Program-made: the position numbers and the translations under genes | The notes under the pieces: model-generated | Told to the model about the DNA's origin: nothing | Databases searched by the model: none | What the model saw: only the letters and a program-made list of their open reading frames with translations | DNA from: Nectonema munidae | Lineage: Eukaryota > Nematomorpha > Nectonematoida > Nectonematidae | DNA: 64,000 bases | Direction of reading: 5' to 3' | NCBI GenBank assembly: GCA_030549495.1 | Contig: JAUIRK010000571.1 | Span: 124,001 to 188,000, forward strand | In this document: positions 1 to 12,260 of the stretch, piece after piece | How positions within the stretch are numbered: position 1 is the stretch's first letter | Layout of the letters: each line of letters begins with the position of its first letter

Positions 1-884
1 AAATTTTAATAACTAGTATGATAGAAAAACTAATATAAATATTATGATTAAAATAAACAAAAAATTGGACTACTTTTATTTTATTATATTGTATAAATAA
101 AAAAGAGAAGCGTTTAAGTCCTTCATTATCAATTATTTTAGAATTTTTTGTTTGGCGCTAATTAGATTTTGAAAACTTATCTTTAGCAATTTTCGAGCAA
201 TAGCTTGCTAACATACTTGATCCCCATTTACCTATTGATATCTTTTTTCAATCACTGAAATACTTTGATGACATTTTTTTCCACGTTCATAATTAACTGC
301 TCCACTTTTTTAAAGCATCTTCAATGTTACCCATCATTTTTTCACTGCTATCAGGAGATTTTATTCAAGCTTAAAATAGTCAAAAAAAACCTTTGGCTAC
401 TAACATTAAAGCTTTTCAAACTGCTTTTTCTTTCGCATCCAATGCCAAATTAAAGAGCTATCTTTGAAGAGCTGGCCAATTTGTGGGCCAATGAAAATAC
501 CTTTGCTTCACTTAAAGAAGGAATTTTTTTTTAAATATCTAAATCGCTCTCCTTCATGGTCCATTACTTTGACAAAATTCTTTCCCCATTTACTCTGCCA
601 GGAGGTAAAATTATCTTATCTGGCAAAACTAAATATGAACTTTTAACGTTGTTTTCACGTGAATTATAAAATTCTCTTAATGAAAATTTTTGCACAACTG
701 TTCCATTCAGACAAAATTAATAGTCCTTGACAAACTCGATTTGCAAACCCACTACGAGAGCTACAAATTTCAAGTCTTCACATGTTTGCAATTGATGCTC
801 AATGTATTTTATATATTCTAGATATATAAATAGGATAATAATGTATTGCCTGAATTCTCACAAAGAATCTCAAGGTCACACACT
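1..884. other. Intergenic, no gene recognised
   Basis: AT-rich DNA with only short open frames that show no domain, no splice-compatible coding signal and no codon structure I recognise. The last part probably belongs to the decayed LINE whose 3' end follows. Confidence 0.5.
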
Positions 885-1049
885 TTAAAATTTAAACCTG
901 AAGCTTATCAAGACAAATACCGTTAGCCCTATTTTGTTCAAAGAGCATATAATAAATGGAATAGCCTACCTAATGACATCGTTCTTTCTCAAGGTGTTGT
1001 TGATATTTTCAAAAAGAAGCTAGACGATTTGTTATGTTATGTTACATAA
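885..1049 (+). mobile_element. LINE 3' end scrap (C-terminus of reverse transcriptase ORF)
   Basis: A 55-codon frame ends in TAA and reads through one internal TAG. It contains the typical C-terminal tail of jockey/CR1-like LINE ORF2 proteins: a YFVQRAYNKWNSLPND block followed by VVDIFKKKLDDLL, the conserved W-N-S-L-P then S-F-K-x-x-L-D pattern. No reverse transcriptase core or endonuclease is visible upstream, so this is a 5'-truncated, decayed copy. Family assignment below the LINE level is inference. Confidence 0.6.
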
Positions 1050-3661
1050 GTTTTACGTTTTCATAACTTTCTTTCATTTGTGGTGAGTATGCAATTAGTC
1101 CAGATGGCTTGTTATTTCCATTATTTAACAAAACACCTTTAAGTTGTGCTTTAGAAAAATCAATAAATAATCTCCGTTCATAAGCAATATATTAATTTTC
1201 ATTTCAAACATCGTTACACGCCACAATTCTCCTTGTTTCATAAAAAACGAATTTAATTTTTTTTGACGATTTCAAAACAAAGAAATTTTGAAACTTGGCT
1301 TTAGTAAATTCAATTCTTCAATTTGAGAACTCAATAACTCTTATTTGGTTTTAATAAACTACAAATCTCTCTCAAGATCATTTAATTCGGCTTCAATTTT
1401 TAACAGTGAAGTTTGGATCGTTGATTAAACTGTCATTTGAATCTTCATATTACTTTCATCACTTAAATCGGACAAAATATTTTCAGGAACTTTTGGAAAA
1501 TGTAGTTCATGTGGTATTGGGCTATGAGGGGAAGAAATATTTGAATATTGAATCTTATGTTTTCTTTCTTTGAGATACGATTTTTAAAGGACGAACGAAG
1601 CAAAAATAACAAGAATTTGTATGGTTTTTTCCTCTTTCCAAATCATTGTTACAGCAAAAGGCAAAGTTTTTTTTTCAAACCGTTGGCACCCTTATTATAC
1701 CAAATTTGTGGAAGCCAGTTTTTATCCTAGTCGCCTACCAACCAACCAAAATACAAATAAAAAGCTTTTTAAATATTTTTAATGATCGAACGTTTTTGTG
1801 ATTCAAAAGTTATTTCGCCACAAATATAGCAAACGTTGTTGGCTTTATTTACGCACACACGAGACATGGTGATTAAAAGCAAATCTTTTAAATTCTAAAA
1901 TAGCAAAAGAAAAAGAAAATTATGAAATTCAATTTAGATATTATACAATTGTTCGTATCATTAATTTATATCTTGTCAAATAACACATGACCCCATGATT
2001 CCCAACAGATAAAATGATCAATCTATATAAGATGAACAATATATAAAATGAAAATGAACAAATCTTTCAACATAGACCTAATTTCTCTTAGGAAGCAAAA
2101 TTTTTGTTGAACAGACAGCACAGATATTTAAGTCATCATAGTATGAGTGTATACAAACGTTAATCTTCATTCTTTTCTTTATTCGGAGAAAGAGAAATTT
2201 GTTATACACAAGAAATTTTTTTTTAATGTTACCTGGAAATTTCATATAATGTACGTTTCTAACTTTTTAAACATCTCAAGCACTATACTTGCTTATCAAT
2301 AAGTTTCGTAAACAAAGAAGACTTTTCAATATCTCGTATCACCTAAGCAGAGGCTACATTTTGCACTCTTTGCCTCCGAGCAGTTTTAATTGACCTTGAC
2401 CTTGTTATAACGAAATGTTTAAACATATAGGGGAGAGTTTGCTAGTATATAATTCGCTCCCAAGCACGTTACTGCCAATCATAATCACAATTTATATAAA
2501 AAAAAAGTATGATTGATCAACTTCAATATCTTTTAGGAATTCACTTCCTTAAACATGCTAGCTTCATTATTTAAATAAATTTAAACTCTACTTCAATAAT
2601 ATTACTTCATCTTTATCTGCATCACTTTTTCCTTGTATAATAGGAAAAATAACACTCTTAAAGTCTATATTACTATTGTACTTACAAAGAACAATTTCTA
2701 AATGTTATCCTCAATTCATCTTTAATATTTTTTATTTGTACAAAACTTTTTTTTCTCAATGATACCTTTGAATGATCATTTTCATCAATTGTTATAATTT
2801 TTACAAATAATTCTAATTAAAAGCATGTATAAACGTTTTTTGTTTAAGACTTAGAGTATTTCAATCTTGAACATATTAATCAGTATAGAAAAACAAAAAC
2901 TTAAATTATCTTCGATAAAACTCTTAACCTTACTTTTGTTGATTCAGCTATGAAATCCTAAACTTCTTTCCGAAGAAAGACGCCATTCGATTTGCTCATT
3001 ATAATGACAAAGTGTAGGAAAAATGTCATGTTAATCAAATCTTCTATTCCTCGTTTTGATAACCTTGTAACAGTTTGGTAATTGCGTATTTATTTCAATT
3101 AAACTCGATGCACATAGCATCTATCTTGTGCACTCCTTTGTGTTTATGTTTCCTCTATTATCAAATATATCTTCCACTAGTCAGCTCTTTGAAATCACCA
3201 CTTCCAACTTTCGTCTAATATCTTTTTACGACTTATCATCAATTAGTACAACTTTGTTAATAAATAAACCTTTCAGTAAGATCATTTTGTACATTAATTA
3301 GTGCGTGCTATTTTATGGCCTCGTCAAATTTGAAATATACTAAAGTTTCGTAAAACAAAGTGCCACTTTCATTGAGTGTATAGGAAGCATAACATATCTT
3401 CAGGCAATCTACGTATTTAGTCATATTGGGAAATTGACTAAAATAGAATTAGTCACAACACTAAATTCCTAGTCATTTCAGAGAGTAACTCAAAATGCGT
3501 TGGAGGCATTTCACAAAATCACTGTCTTGTAGCACGCACACGCACACGTACACGCACTTTCTTATAGCGCTTTTTAAAATGTCTCCTTTTTTAAAAAAAG
3601 CTTGAAGCAGTTTGATAGCTTATTAATAAAAAATAAACTGGTACACAACAGAGTCCATTAG

Positions 3662-3688
3662 TATATATATATATATATATTATATATG
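3662..3688. repeat. (TA)n microsatellite
   Basis: Alternating TA tract of about 27 bases, with further TATATG-rich sequence to about 3720. Confidence 0.9.
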
Positions 3689-4005
3689 TTTGTATATATA
3701 GGTATGTGTATATATGTATAATGCTATTATTTGCTTATCTCGGTATTTTACCGACTATACACTCTCACGACCATGTCTATTCATTTCTCCACCACTTTAC
3801 CTCGCCTCTCTTAGCACCACACAACACACTACCTACCTTTTCTCATGCTCAAGTTCCACTCACTTACCACAACACTCAACAGTTCTCTCGTATATTCACT
3901 TCTCTTGTGCTAGAATCCAACGTTTCAAAAGGCTCTTTCCAGTTCGGAGTTTTTTCATTCCTTTTCCATTAAGACAATGCTCAATATATATATATATTTA
4001 ATATA

Positions 4006-4023
4006 TAGATAGATAGATAGATA
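4006..4023. repeat. (GATA)n microsatellite
   Basis: About four and a half perfect GATA units following a TA-rich stretch. Confidence 0.9.
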
Positions 4024-4501
4024 TTTCTATGAGTATTTATGTATATTTTATATTTATATATGAGATAGTGCATTTATGTGCATAGACGTTACTTTATCGA
4101 TGTAAGCAACCCATCGACGTATCGGCTTTTTCCAATACAATTTCACTTTATTTAATGCAATTAGTTAACTCTATTCCTGCAATAGTATATTTTATCAAGT
4201 GAATCACGTTTGTCTACACTCTACACACACATACATACATATATACATTAACATCGTCTATTCCTCCATCCAGATAGTTTATGGCGATAAAAACAAATAT
4301 AATGGCTTGATTTCTAGCAAGAACCTGCGCGCACAGACTAAATCCCCCATCTTCCTTTCATTGACTAAAAAGGCTTCCCCAAGAAGAGGAGTCTTTTGTT
4401 CACGAATTGAACTACATTATTGAAGCGTGTGTGTATAGTATGTTCAGCACACAGACATCATCCATCCTGTAAAAAACCCTAAACATAATGGAAACACGTA
4501 T

Positions 4502-4517
4502 ACACACACACACACAC
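4502..4517. repeat. (CA)n microsatellite
   Basis: Eight perfect AC units in a generally CA-rich stretch. Confidence 0.9.
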
Positions 4518-4995
4518 TCCACACATGACCAGCATATATTTGATGTAAGAAGCGATTGTGGGCGCGCCGATTCACCATTTTCGTGTAACACACATATAAG
4601 ACATATACAAAATAAAAATCATTTAAGCACACATACATCCATTTTCTCTATGTGTATAATGCTAACAAACACAAAGAAGAATAATGAAACAGTTTTGCTC
4701 TATTATGTATTGTATACACACTGCATGTATTATATACTACTACTATACATATAAGCTTGCTGCTACCAATTTAACGACTTAAGCCATATAAAAATTGAGC
4801 AGTGTGCAATTTAAATAGACTTTTATGTGCTAAATAGCTTTGTGCTGCTGCAAACTTATAGAGGTGAGCTCTTCAACCATCCCCGCTTAGTTATTTGAGC
4901 AAAGTTGTTCCGATTGTGAGTCCTAGAGCCTCTCGCCTTCGCTACTTGTCTTCGATTTTGTTGGATCTCGAAGCTTCCGTACTTCATATTCGCTC

Positions 4996-5110
4996 ATGTT
5001 TTTCGGTGATACTCCTCTTTTTCTTATTCTACCTAGGATGATACTTGCTCTCCAAAATGTTCTTTTTATAAGCCTTTTTTTCTTCGCCTTTTGTAATCCG
5101 CTTCGTAAAG
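4996..5110 (+). CDS. Candidate signal-peptide exon of the LAR-like receptor
   Basis: From ATG 5038 the frame reads M-I-L-A-L-Q-N-V then LFISLFFFAFC, then NPLRK. This is a textbook signal peptide: short N-region, hydrophobic core rich in L/F/I, and a small polar end. It is followed at once by a splice donor, AAAG|GTAATTTT, in phase 1. An in-frame ATG at 4996 would add 14 residues; 5038 gives the more typical signal peptide. The next supported exon of the receptor (14737) opens in phase 1, so the two can join in frame. The link is inference: 9.6 kb separate them and no transcript evidence is available. It could belong to another gene or to an untranscribed stretch. Confidence 0.42.
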
Positions 5111-5950
5111 GTAATTTTTAATTTTTTTCCTCAATTTCTACATTGATATTAGATTTTTGATATAAGTATATGTTTTATTTCATTTAATCACGGAGATATA
5201 TACTTAGTTAGTTCGATAGGTGACCAGTTAGTTAATAAATTAGTCAATTAGTTAAACAAATACTTATTTAGTAAGTTTTAAAAGATAGTTTATTAAATTA
5301 AAAATTTTAATTTACAAAAATTTTCACTTTTATTAGTTAAAATAATATATAAAAATTTAGTGTATTTTTTTTTACAAAATTAAGCAGAAACTGTTTTTAA
5401 AGGTGGAGAGGTGGCTGGGGGAAGTGATAACCAATAAGTGTCAAAATTAGTATTATAAAAGTTTTATTAAAAATACTAAAACTACTTAAAACGTAAAATG
5501 AAAAGTGATATAATCTTTCTCATAATATTAATTTTTTTACGCATTATGAATTTAGTAAATTATCGTTATATCACCTCGCTTAGCAATGGCGAATTTTTTC
5601 ACTTTTCAATGCACTTTTAACATTAAGGGTTCTACAGCTTCAAATTTCAATAAAGAAATTTTATCTCTAAAATTTTAAAAAACGTTTCTAAAATCACATG
5701 AAAAAATTATTTTTTTACAGACATCCAACTAAAATCTATAAATTTATGTTCTATAATTTAGTTTTTTATTACTTAAGATCTTGGGCGATTTTTGAAAAAG
5801 GAACCTAATAGAAAACAATAGTTTACAACATTTCCTAATGTTTTTCTTGCCTCGAGGATTTATTTAACGATGCCAATAACTGTTGCGCCAGGCGAAAGAG
5901 GCTTTTCAAAGCGGAAACTAATTAAAACATACGTGAGGACGGTGCCGGTT
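5111..5950. other. Putative first-intron sequence, nothing recognised
   Basis: AT-rich sequence after the candidate exon; it ends at the fold-back element starting at 5951. Confidence 0.4.
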
Positions 5951-6376
5951 CAAAACGCCCGAAAACCAAAACGCCCTAAACCAAAACGCCCTAAACCAAA
6001 ACGCCAGAAAACCAAAACGCCTGAAACCAAAACGCTAGAAAACCAAAACGCCCGAAAATAATAATTTGGGTGTTACTATTTTTTAAGTTAATTCTATTTG
6101 GACAGTTTTCAAAACGATCAATTTGACACTAAATGATAGTGATCAATTTGACTTGAAAGATAAAAGTGATCATACAAAAATGCATTATTTCTTTGGTTTG
6201 AAAAACAATTAAACTACCAATTTAAACGGAAAATCAGTTTGAAACTTGAAGTTCGATTCGATAAGATTGATAAATTAGGAATCTTGTATCTGTTTTTTAG
6301 GCATGTGAAACAACAAAGTGTTAAATTTAACATATTCTTATTTAGTTCCGAACGTTTTGGTTTTCGGGCGTTTTGA
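5951..6376. mobile_element. Fold-back element, copy 1 (CAAAACGCCC terminal arrays)
   Basis: The left end is an array of about seven 14-16 bp units of the form CAAAACGCCCgaaac (5951-6060). The right end carries the same words on the other strand (6353-6376, gttttcgggcgttttga). The 290 bp between them are unique. The whole unit recurs in opposite orientation at 35102-35690, including the middle, for example the match around gacagttttcaaaa and gtgttaaatttaacatattctta in reverse. Long inverted arrays around a non-coding core fit a fold-back or MITE-like DNA transposon. No transposase is present. Confidence 0.75.
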
Positions 6377-9300
6377 CTCGAATTCCTTGAGGACTACGGT
6401 TTCACAAGAAAGACTTAACAGCTTGGCAATATTTTTATAGAAAGCAAGATTGCTAAAACTATTGACTTTGAAAATATTTTGAAAGATTTTGCCAATAAAA
6501 AAGATAAAAGAGTCTTTTTCTAAAAGAGTATATGTAAATTTTACTATGTAGAGTTGGGGCTCCGCTTTCAGATTTCTAATTCGGCCCCGCATTTCCTAGC
6601 ACCGGCCCTGGTGACCAGAGCTCTCACATCCTTCGCGCCTGGGCAAAACTTTCAGTGCTTCCCCATGGAAAAATTTGAAATCTCCCTCCATTACATGTTC
6701 TGTTCGGCAGTTTTTTTTAATCATTTAAGATACTTTAAATACCATTTTTAAAAATAATTTTATAAAATCGGTGACTGGTTAATTCATCTTCAAATACGAT
6801 AGCATTTTTAAGGGGTTTCTCTTATTTAAAACCATGCAGGCGTATTCTATGTATTTGCCGCCCCAAAGAAGTGTCATCCTAGTGATGGGCCTATACTTGA
6901 TTTAGTTTGAAAAAAATATTATGTAAGATCTCTTTGCGTTTATTTTTAATTTTTAGCTATGTACAGTGAAGAACTGTTATAACGCGGTCGTTGTGGTCTA
7001 AAATCGTGACCAGAGTTAATATGCCTAGCTTATCTACTCCCAAATATTCATAATGATTTCACAATGCGCATACCAATAATGCGCACGCGTATACAAGCCT
7101 AGAAACATTTTATTTCAGAGGAGGAATACCTATGTTCTTAGCCTGTGTACATATAAAGAGAAATAAATGCACTCTCAGATAAACAATAGATTATATCTTT
7201 CAACGCGGCTTGATTCTAAGCCTACAACTCAGAGTCAAGCAGCTCCAGTACATGCTTCTTGTTGTAACCTTGTTTGTATACGATAAAAAAATAGGGTAGT
7301 TTCGTCCCCATTCTACAGGTACATCTTGAAACGTTGAAGCCAAACGCTGCTGACAGCTTCGGAAAGAGTAGAGTCAGATAGCTTGTAAAAGTTTTAATTC
7401 ATATTACTAACAAGCTCTGCATAAGCTTTTTCAGTTGTGGGTCTTTACGCGCCCTCACTTTGCCCTACATCACGAAACAAAGTCTTGGAGCTTGCCCTCA
7501 TCTTTCACCCAATTCTTAAGAACTTTTTCAGCGCTATTTTTCGTCCGAGATCTTGGTTTCTCCTTCACAAATATGAACCGATTCAACAAGTTGCAGCTTG
7601 TAGACAACACTTTAAGCTCTTCTTTTTGGCATGATGTACGCTGTACACTATACATTATAAGTCACAAAATCCTAACATTCTCTTTTTGAAAGTGTCTTTT
7701 TCCAAAAAATATATAGACCTTTACTTTCTCTTATATATCCCTAATACATAATATACATATACATACAGCTACGTAGCCAGACAAGGGGCACTTGGGGCCG
7801 ACTCTTCTATCTATGTTATGGGCTCCACCATAAAATAAAGTGAAATTAACAAATTAAAATTTTTATTAATGAATTCATTTTGATAATAATTTGCATCTAC
7901 TATTTACTAACAATAAAAAGTAAATAAAATGAAAATATAGAACAATTATTATTAATAGCATTGCTGTGGAGATAAAATTGTTTAATTTTGTTAAGATGTG
8001 CTTTTTGCCAGTAGTAAAAAACGAATTTACTAAAAAAGAAAATACACTTTGATATCTGAAACAAAGATAACAAATATTAAGCATCACAAAATCAGAAATG
8101 TTAGCAAATAAATAGAAAGAGACAAGTAGAATAGCTCATAAGCACGAAGAGTAGAGTTGTTTTATAAGCTACATCGCGTTATAGTATTTCTTCATCGTCC
8201 TTTTATTTGGATCAAAGTTTAAGGTTTTCCATTAACAAATAAAAAAATTGTGCATCATCCTTCATTTTTAACACTCGATATTTTTGAGTGCAAAGAGAAG
8301 TTTTGAGGTTTAGCGGGCAATAAATTAAAATGCCAAATTGTAGGCGTTATCATCCTGTCGTAACAGTGATGACATTTCATTTGACAAAAGGTGTGATACT
8401 CTTTCATTTTTTGAATTTTTTATGAAAAAAATGTGAATCTTTGCAGAATTAAAAAAATAAATGGATGCAGTATGATGTTGGTGAAACGATTCCTTTCACC
8501 AACCAGAATCGTAAGTTCATGTTTAAATCGTTAGTCGACATTGAAATATCTACTAAACCTACTTAATTCCATATGATTTCAAGTTCTAACTATCTTTTAC
8601 AACTCTGTTTTCCAAAAAGATCACTATGGCCTATGGCCATTGCAAAAGAGGAGAGTGACAGACCATGAGTCCACCACTCTTTGAAGAAGATTTCTAGCCC
8701 ACATTTTGAAAAAAGTATATGTGGTATAGAATACTTAGTTTAAATTCCTGGCTTATAAGGAGTATGCAAAAATTTGTAAATAATATAGGGATTTGGTGTT
8801 AAAGTAAACTTGGTTGAATTATTCCCTGGTTCTCTCCACATTTTTGTAAAACTACGTGTAAACTAATTTAAATACTCGCCCTCACGAATAAACTCTGATG
8901 CGCTATTCCATTTTCCCAGAGTTATGAAGCACATTTCATTGTGCAACACATTTCTCATATATAGAAGCAACTTCAATTAAATTTCCAAGTTACATTGTAC
9001 AGCTTGGCTCACATTTTTCATCTTTTAATAGAAAGCTATCTCGGTTTTTAACAGTTTTTAAAAGTTAAATTAAAAATGTTTTGTTCGCTACAAAAGATTC
9101 ACTGAAAATCAATTTCATTATGATTGCCAATAAAAAAGATATCATTAATTGAACTAAATAATTGTAATCAATAATAGAGAATCGCTATCATTAAATCACC
9201 TTATTCTGCCTATTAAGAGTATACATTTGCGTCTAAGATGCAGTAGTATTTATTATATGTCGGGATACCGGTATTGATTATTATTATCCACTCTTGCACT

Positions 9301-12119
9301 CCGGTAAGGTCCTCAACTTAAACATCATTAAGACCATATTAAAAAATGGGTCTAAAATCGTCACCATCTTTAGGAATATGAAATGTAAACTAAGCTAGTG
9401 TCCAAAGCTGTTATCACATTTCTTTGTGTAATCTTTGGAGCATCTAAAAATGATACAATGCGAAGTAAGCTTAACTTTCATTTTATGGCAACTTCCTTTC
9501 TTAGAACCAAAGGAACGATGTTTACAAACATAATAATCAGACAGATTATTATATGTATAGTCTAAAAGTTATTTAATATTTTTTAACTGGAAAGAGGTAT
9601 GCATCCCTTTTCAATATTTTATCATCATATGTTCATATTAACATCTTGAGGACATGTGTCCCTATAATATTTGTAATTAATATATTTAAAATCCTAAAAT
9701 CGCCCTTTCAAAAAGATAATGAAATCCAATGGGTTAAATGTATTCAACATTTTAGTTTTGCGCGTAATTTTTCTTAACCTGGGATCCGTTGAAGTGTTTT
9801 TACAGGGACGATCATAATTTTGTTCACTTCATATAACTAAAAGTTCTAGCACTATTAAATCTTTCTTGTCTCTATTTCCTCGTCTCGCATTTGTGTGTTG
9901 GATAACTTCTGAATATTTTATTTTGTATCAAAAATCAGTATATTTTCCACCAATCATATCGAGGTAATAATAAAATTGATAAATGATTGTCACTCACACA
10001 TGTAGGTACAAAAGGAATTTTATATCAGAAATATTTATAAAATGTATTATAAGCGAAGGCCAAATCTTCAAATTTCCACTAATATTTTCATAAAATTCTC
10101 CACTCTTTTTTCACTTATTTAAGTTGTTTCAATTGGTTAGTTTTTTGAAATAAATGCGTAAGTTGATTAATTTCTTGTTTTACTATTTTAAAAAATTTAG
10201 GATATTTGCTTTTCATTGATGACACCACATTGTTAATATCTTTTGATCATTTTAACCACCTTATACGCATTGTTACATTTCAGGCATCAAAATGCACAGT
10301 CCCTTTTACATAAATCAGAACATTTTTTCCCGAAATTATTTACTATTCTCCGTTTTTAAGAACCCACTTTTAATTTTGAGCGTAAAGAAAAAGAAGAGGT
10401 TTATTTAGTAAAAAACATTTAGGATAAAAAAATTAAACACACCCACCAAAAACAATATAAAAGTAAAGGATCATTTTGCAGGAAATTGTAGGTGTGTTGT
10501 ATGAGAAGACTTTTGGAGTTCAGAAGGATCTTTGTTGACCATAGTGAGACTTCTGTTTGCATCCAGTTGTCGACTTTGATCTTTTAATAAGATTTTTTTA
10601 TCCAACAAATGTGTTTGTGTTTTAAAATTTCGAAAAGAAATCAAGAAGATAATTGACAATGCGATAAGAATTTATTCATCGAGATAACTTATTCCCAAGA
10701 CGAAGAAGAATATAACTTCTAGAATGATTTTTGCTCTCCTGAGTTTAAAGTTTTAAAATTTCATTTTGAAAAGTTTATATTATATTTTTTTTTGTATTTG
10801 CTCTTAAAAATGTTTGCTCTGCTACTCAGTTAATAGTTTGAAACCTTAAAAGTTTACTTTAAAAAGATTTTTTTACAAATCCATTTTTTGTGTCTGCAGT
10901 ATTAACAAATTAAATTTGAAAATTAGATTAAAATCTTTTTATTCAAAAAAATAATTATATTGAAGAACAAATTATTCTGTTTTTATTTTTTTGCAGATTC
11001 AGTTTTAAAATTTTACGACATGCCGTCTCCCCACCAAAGGTCCTGGGCTCGAATCTTTTTGTATCAGGAATTTATAGAAGAATATGACTGCGTTGTCTGT
11101 TTGAAAGCTACAACTCACATGTATTGTCTATTAAAAATAGAAACATATATGTGTATTTTCCATATTATTATTATTATGTTATCAAAAAAGGCAAATATTG
11201 ATTTACTTTATTGTGTATACTTGCACACACTTATTTACTTATTTATATATCATTTATAATATCTTATAAACTGCACAATGATATCTGAAATTATCATCTC
11301 TTCGAGTTAGCAAAAATTTAATTCGTCTAAACTCCCTTCCTACTACTCTGGTGTATATAGAAAGTGTAGCTGTGTAGCTTTTGCGATTCACTCTGACTTC
11401 TTCACAGTTTCATCATCATTATTAAAACAGACAAAAGTGCCTTTTCTTACTTTGATATTTCATTATTGCCATTAACGTTGATATTATTTTCATTATTGAC
11501 TTTGACAGTCTTTGCTTTGATCTTTCTGTCCTACACTCACTATATGATGTGCATATCAAATGATTAAATCTTTCTGACGCTTCTAAAGTGTTTCCACAAT
11601 AAACTTCATTTTCTTCCTTCATTCCCACTCAGAAAGATCTTGATTAATAATCCCTTTTTTTTGATTATGCCATTTTATGCTTTGCGACTTAGAAATAAAA
11701 GTATAATCTTAGTTTCAAAGAGACGCAAGAGGTGGATATATGTCCAGTTCAATATCTTAGTTATACTTTTTTTAGTCAGCAATTTCCTTTTGATTAATCT
11801 TTGAAAATCACTATAGTGAGAAACATATACGCTTTTTAAGAAATTTTATATTTCACTTTCAAATATAACTAATTGAAAAAGGACTTTTAAAACCTGAATT
11901 CCATAAGTTTTAATCTGATTTACAAATCTATCATTAATATATAGCATTTTTTAGCTTCCATTTGATTTTTTTTAATATTCACTGTCTTACTTTATATTCA
12001 AGAAAAGGTCCTTGTAATAGGTAAATTCAAAGATTTATATATAAAATCTTCATATTAAAAAATCTGATTATTATCGTAATTTATCACTTCTAATCTATAA
12101 TAAACGATAACAAATTTTT
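6377..12119. other. Putative first intron, no coding exon recognised
   Basis: Mostly AT-rich. I looked for Ig or FN3 exons (W and Y/C core patterns bounded by AG and GT) and saw none. Local richer patches, 6540-6680, 7215-7660 and 7760-7830, look like repeat debris. A B-box-like word, ctgggctcgaatc, at 11044-11056 hints at a SINE scrap without a clear A box. Confidence 0.45.
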
Positions 12120-12260
12120 GTTGAAGTAATAGGGTAACCCAGTCGGTTCTGGTCGGTAGATGTTATAGTCCAGTTCGGTCCGGTTCAAATTATAGTCGGT
12201 CAGTCTAGTGCAGTCCTGGTCTGGATATTATGAAGACGAGACTTTGAACAAGTCTCGTAA
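12120..12260. repeat. Degenerate GGTCGGT/CAGTCCGGT minisatellite
   Basis: Variants of cagtcggttctggtcgg, agtccagttcggtccgg, agtcggtcagtctag and cagtcctggtctgg follow one another in a patch far richer in G and C than its surroundings. The copies are diverged. Confidence 0.5.

Larger units (their letters stand above)
1050..4995. other. Intergenic, upstream of the LAR-like gene; no gene recognised
   Basis: About 3.9 kb of AT-rich sequence with low-complexity tracts. The small open frames around 3.7-4.7 kb fall in (CA)n, (TA)n and GATA simple repeats and read as low-complexity protein, so I do not call them. The final 100 bases (4890-4995) are richer in C and G than the rest and could be 5' UTR of the exon at 4996-5110. 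Confidence 0.5.

Noticed and set aside
5870-6061. Open frame encoding a repetitive KPKRPKPKR protein (and the mirror one at 35443-35685)
   Set aside because: It is a readout of the CAAAACGCCC tandem array in the fold-back element, with no start context or conserved flank.
8475-8514. Small AG...GT bounded segment reading YDVGETIPFTNQN
   Set aside because: Its length (40 nt) does not preserve phase between the candidate exon 1 and exon 2, and it has no recognisable domain.
11019-11062. tRNA-like B box near 11050
   Set aside because: No A box at the right distance and no second copy; too little to call a SINE or tRNA gene.
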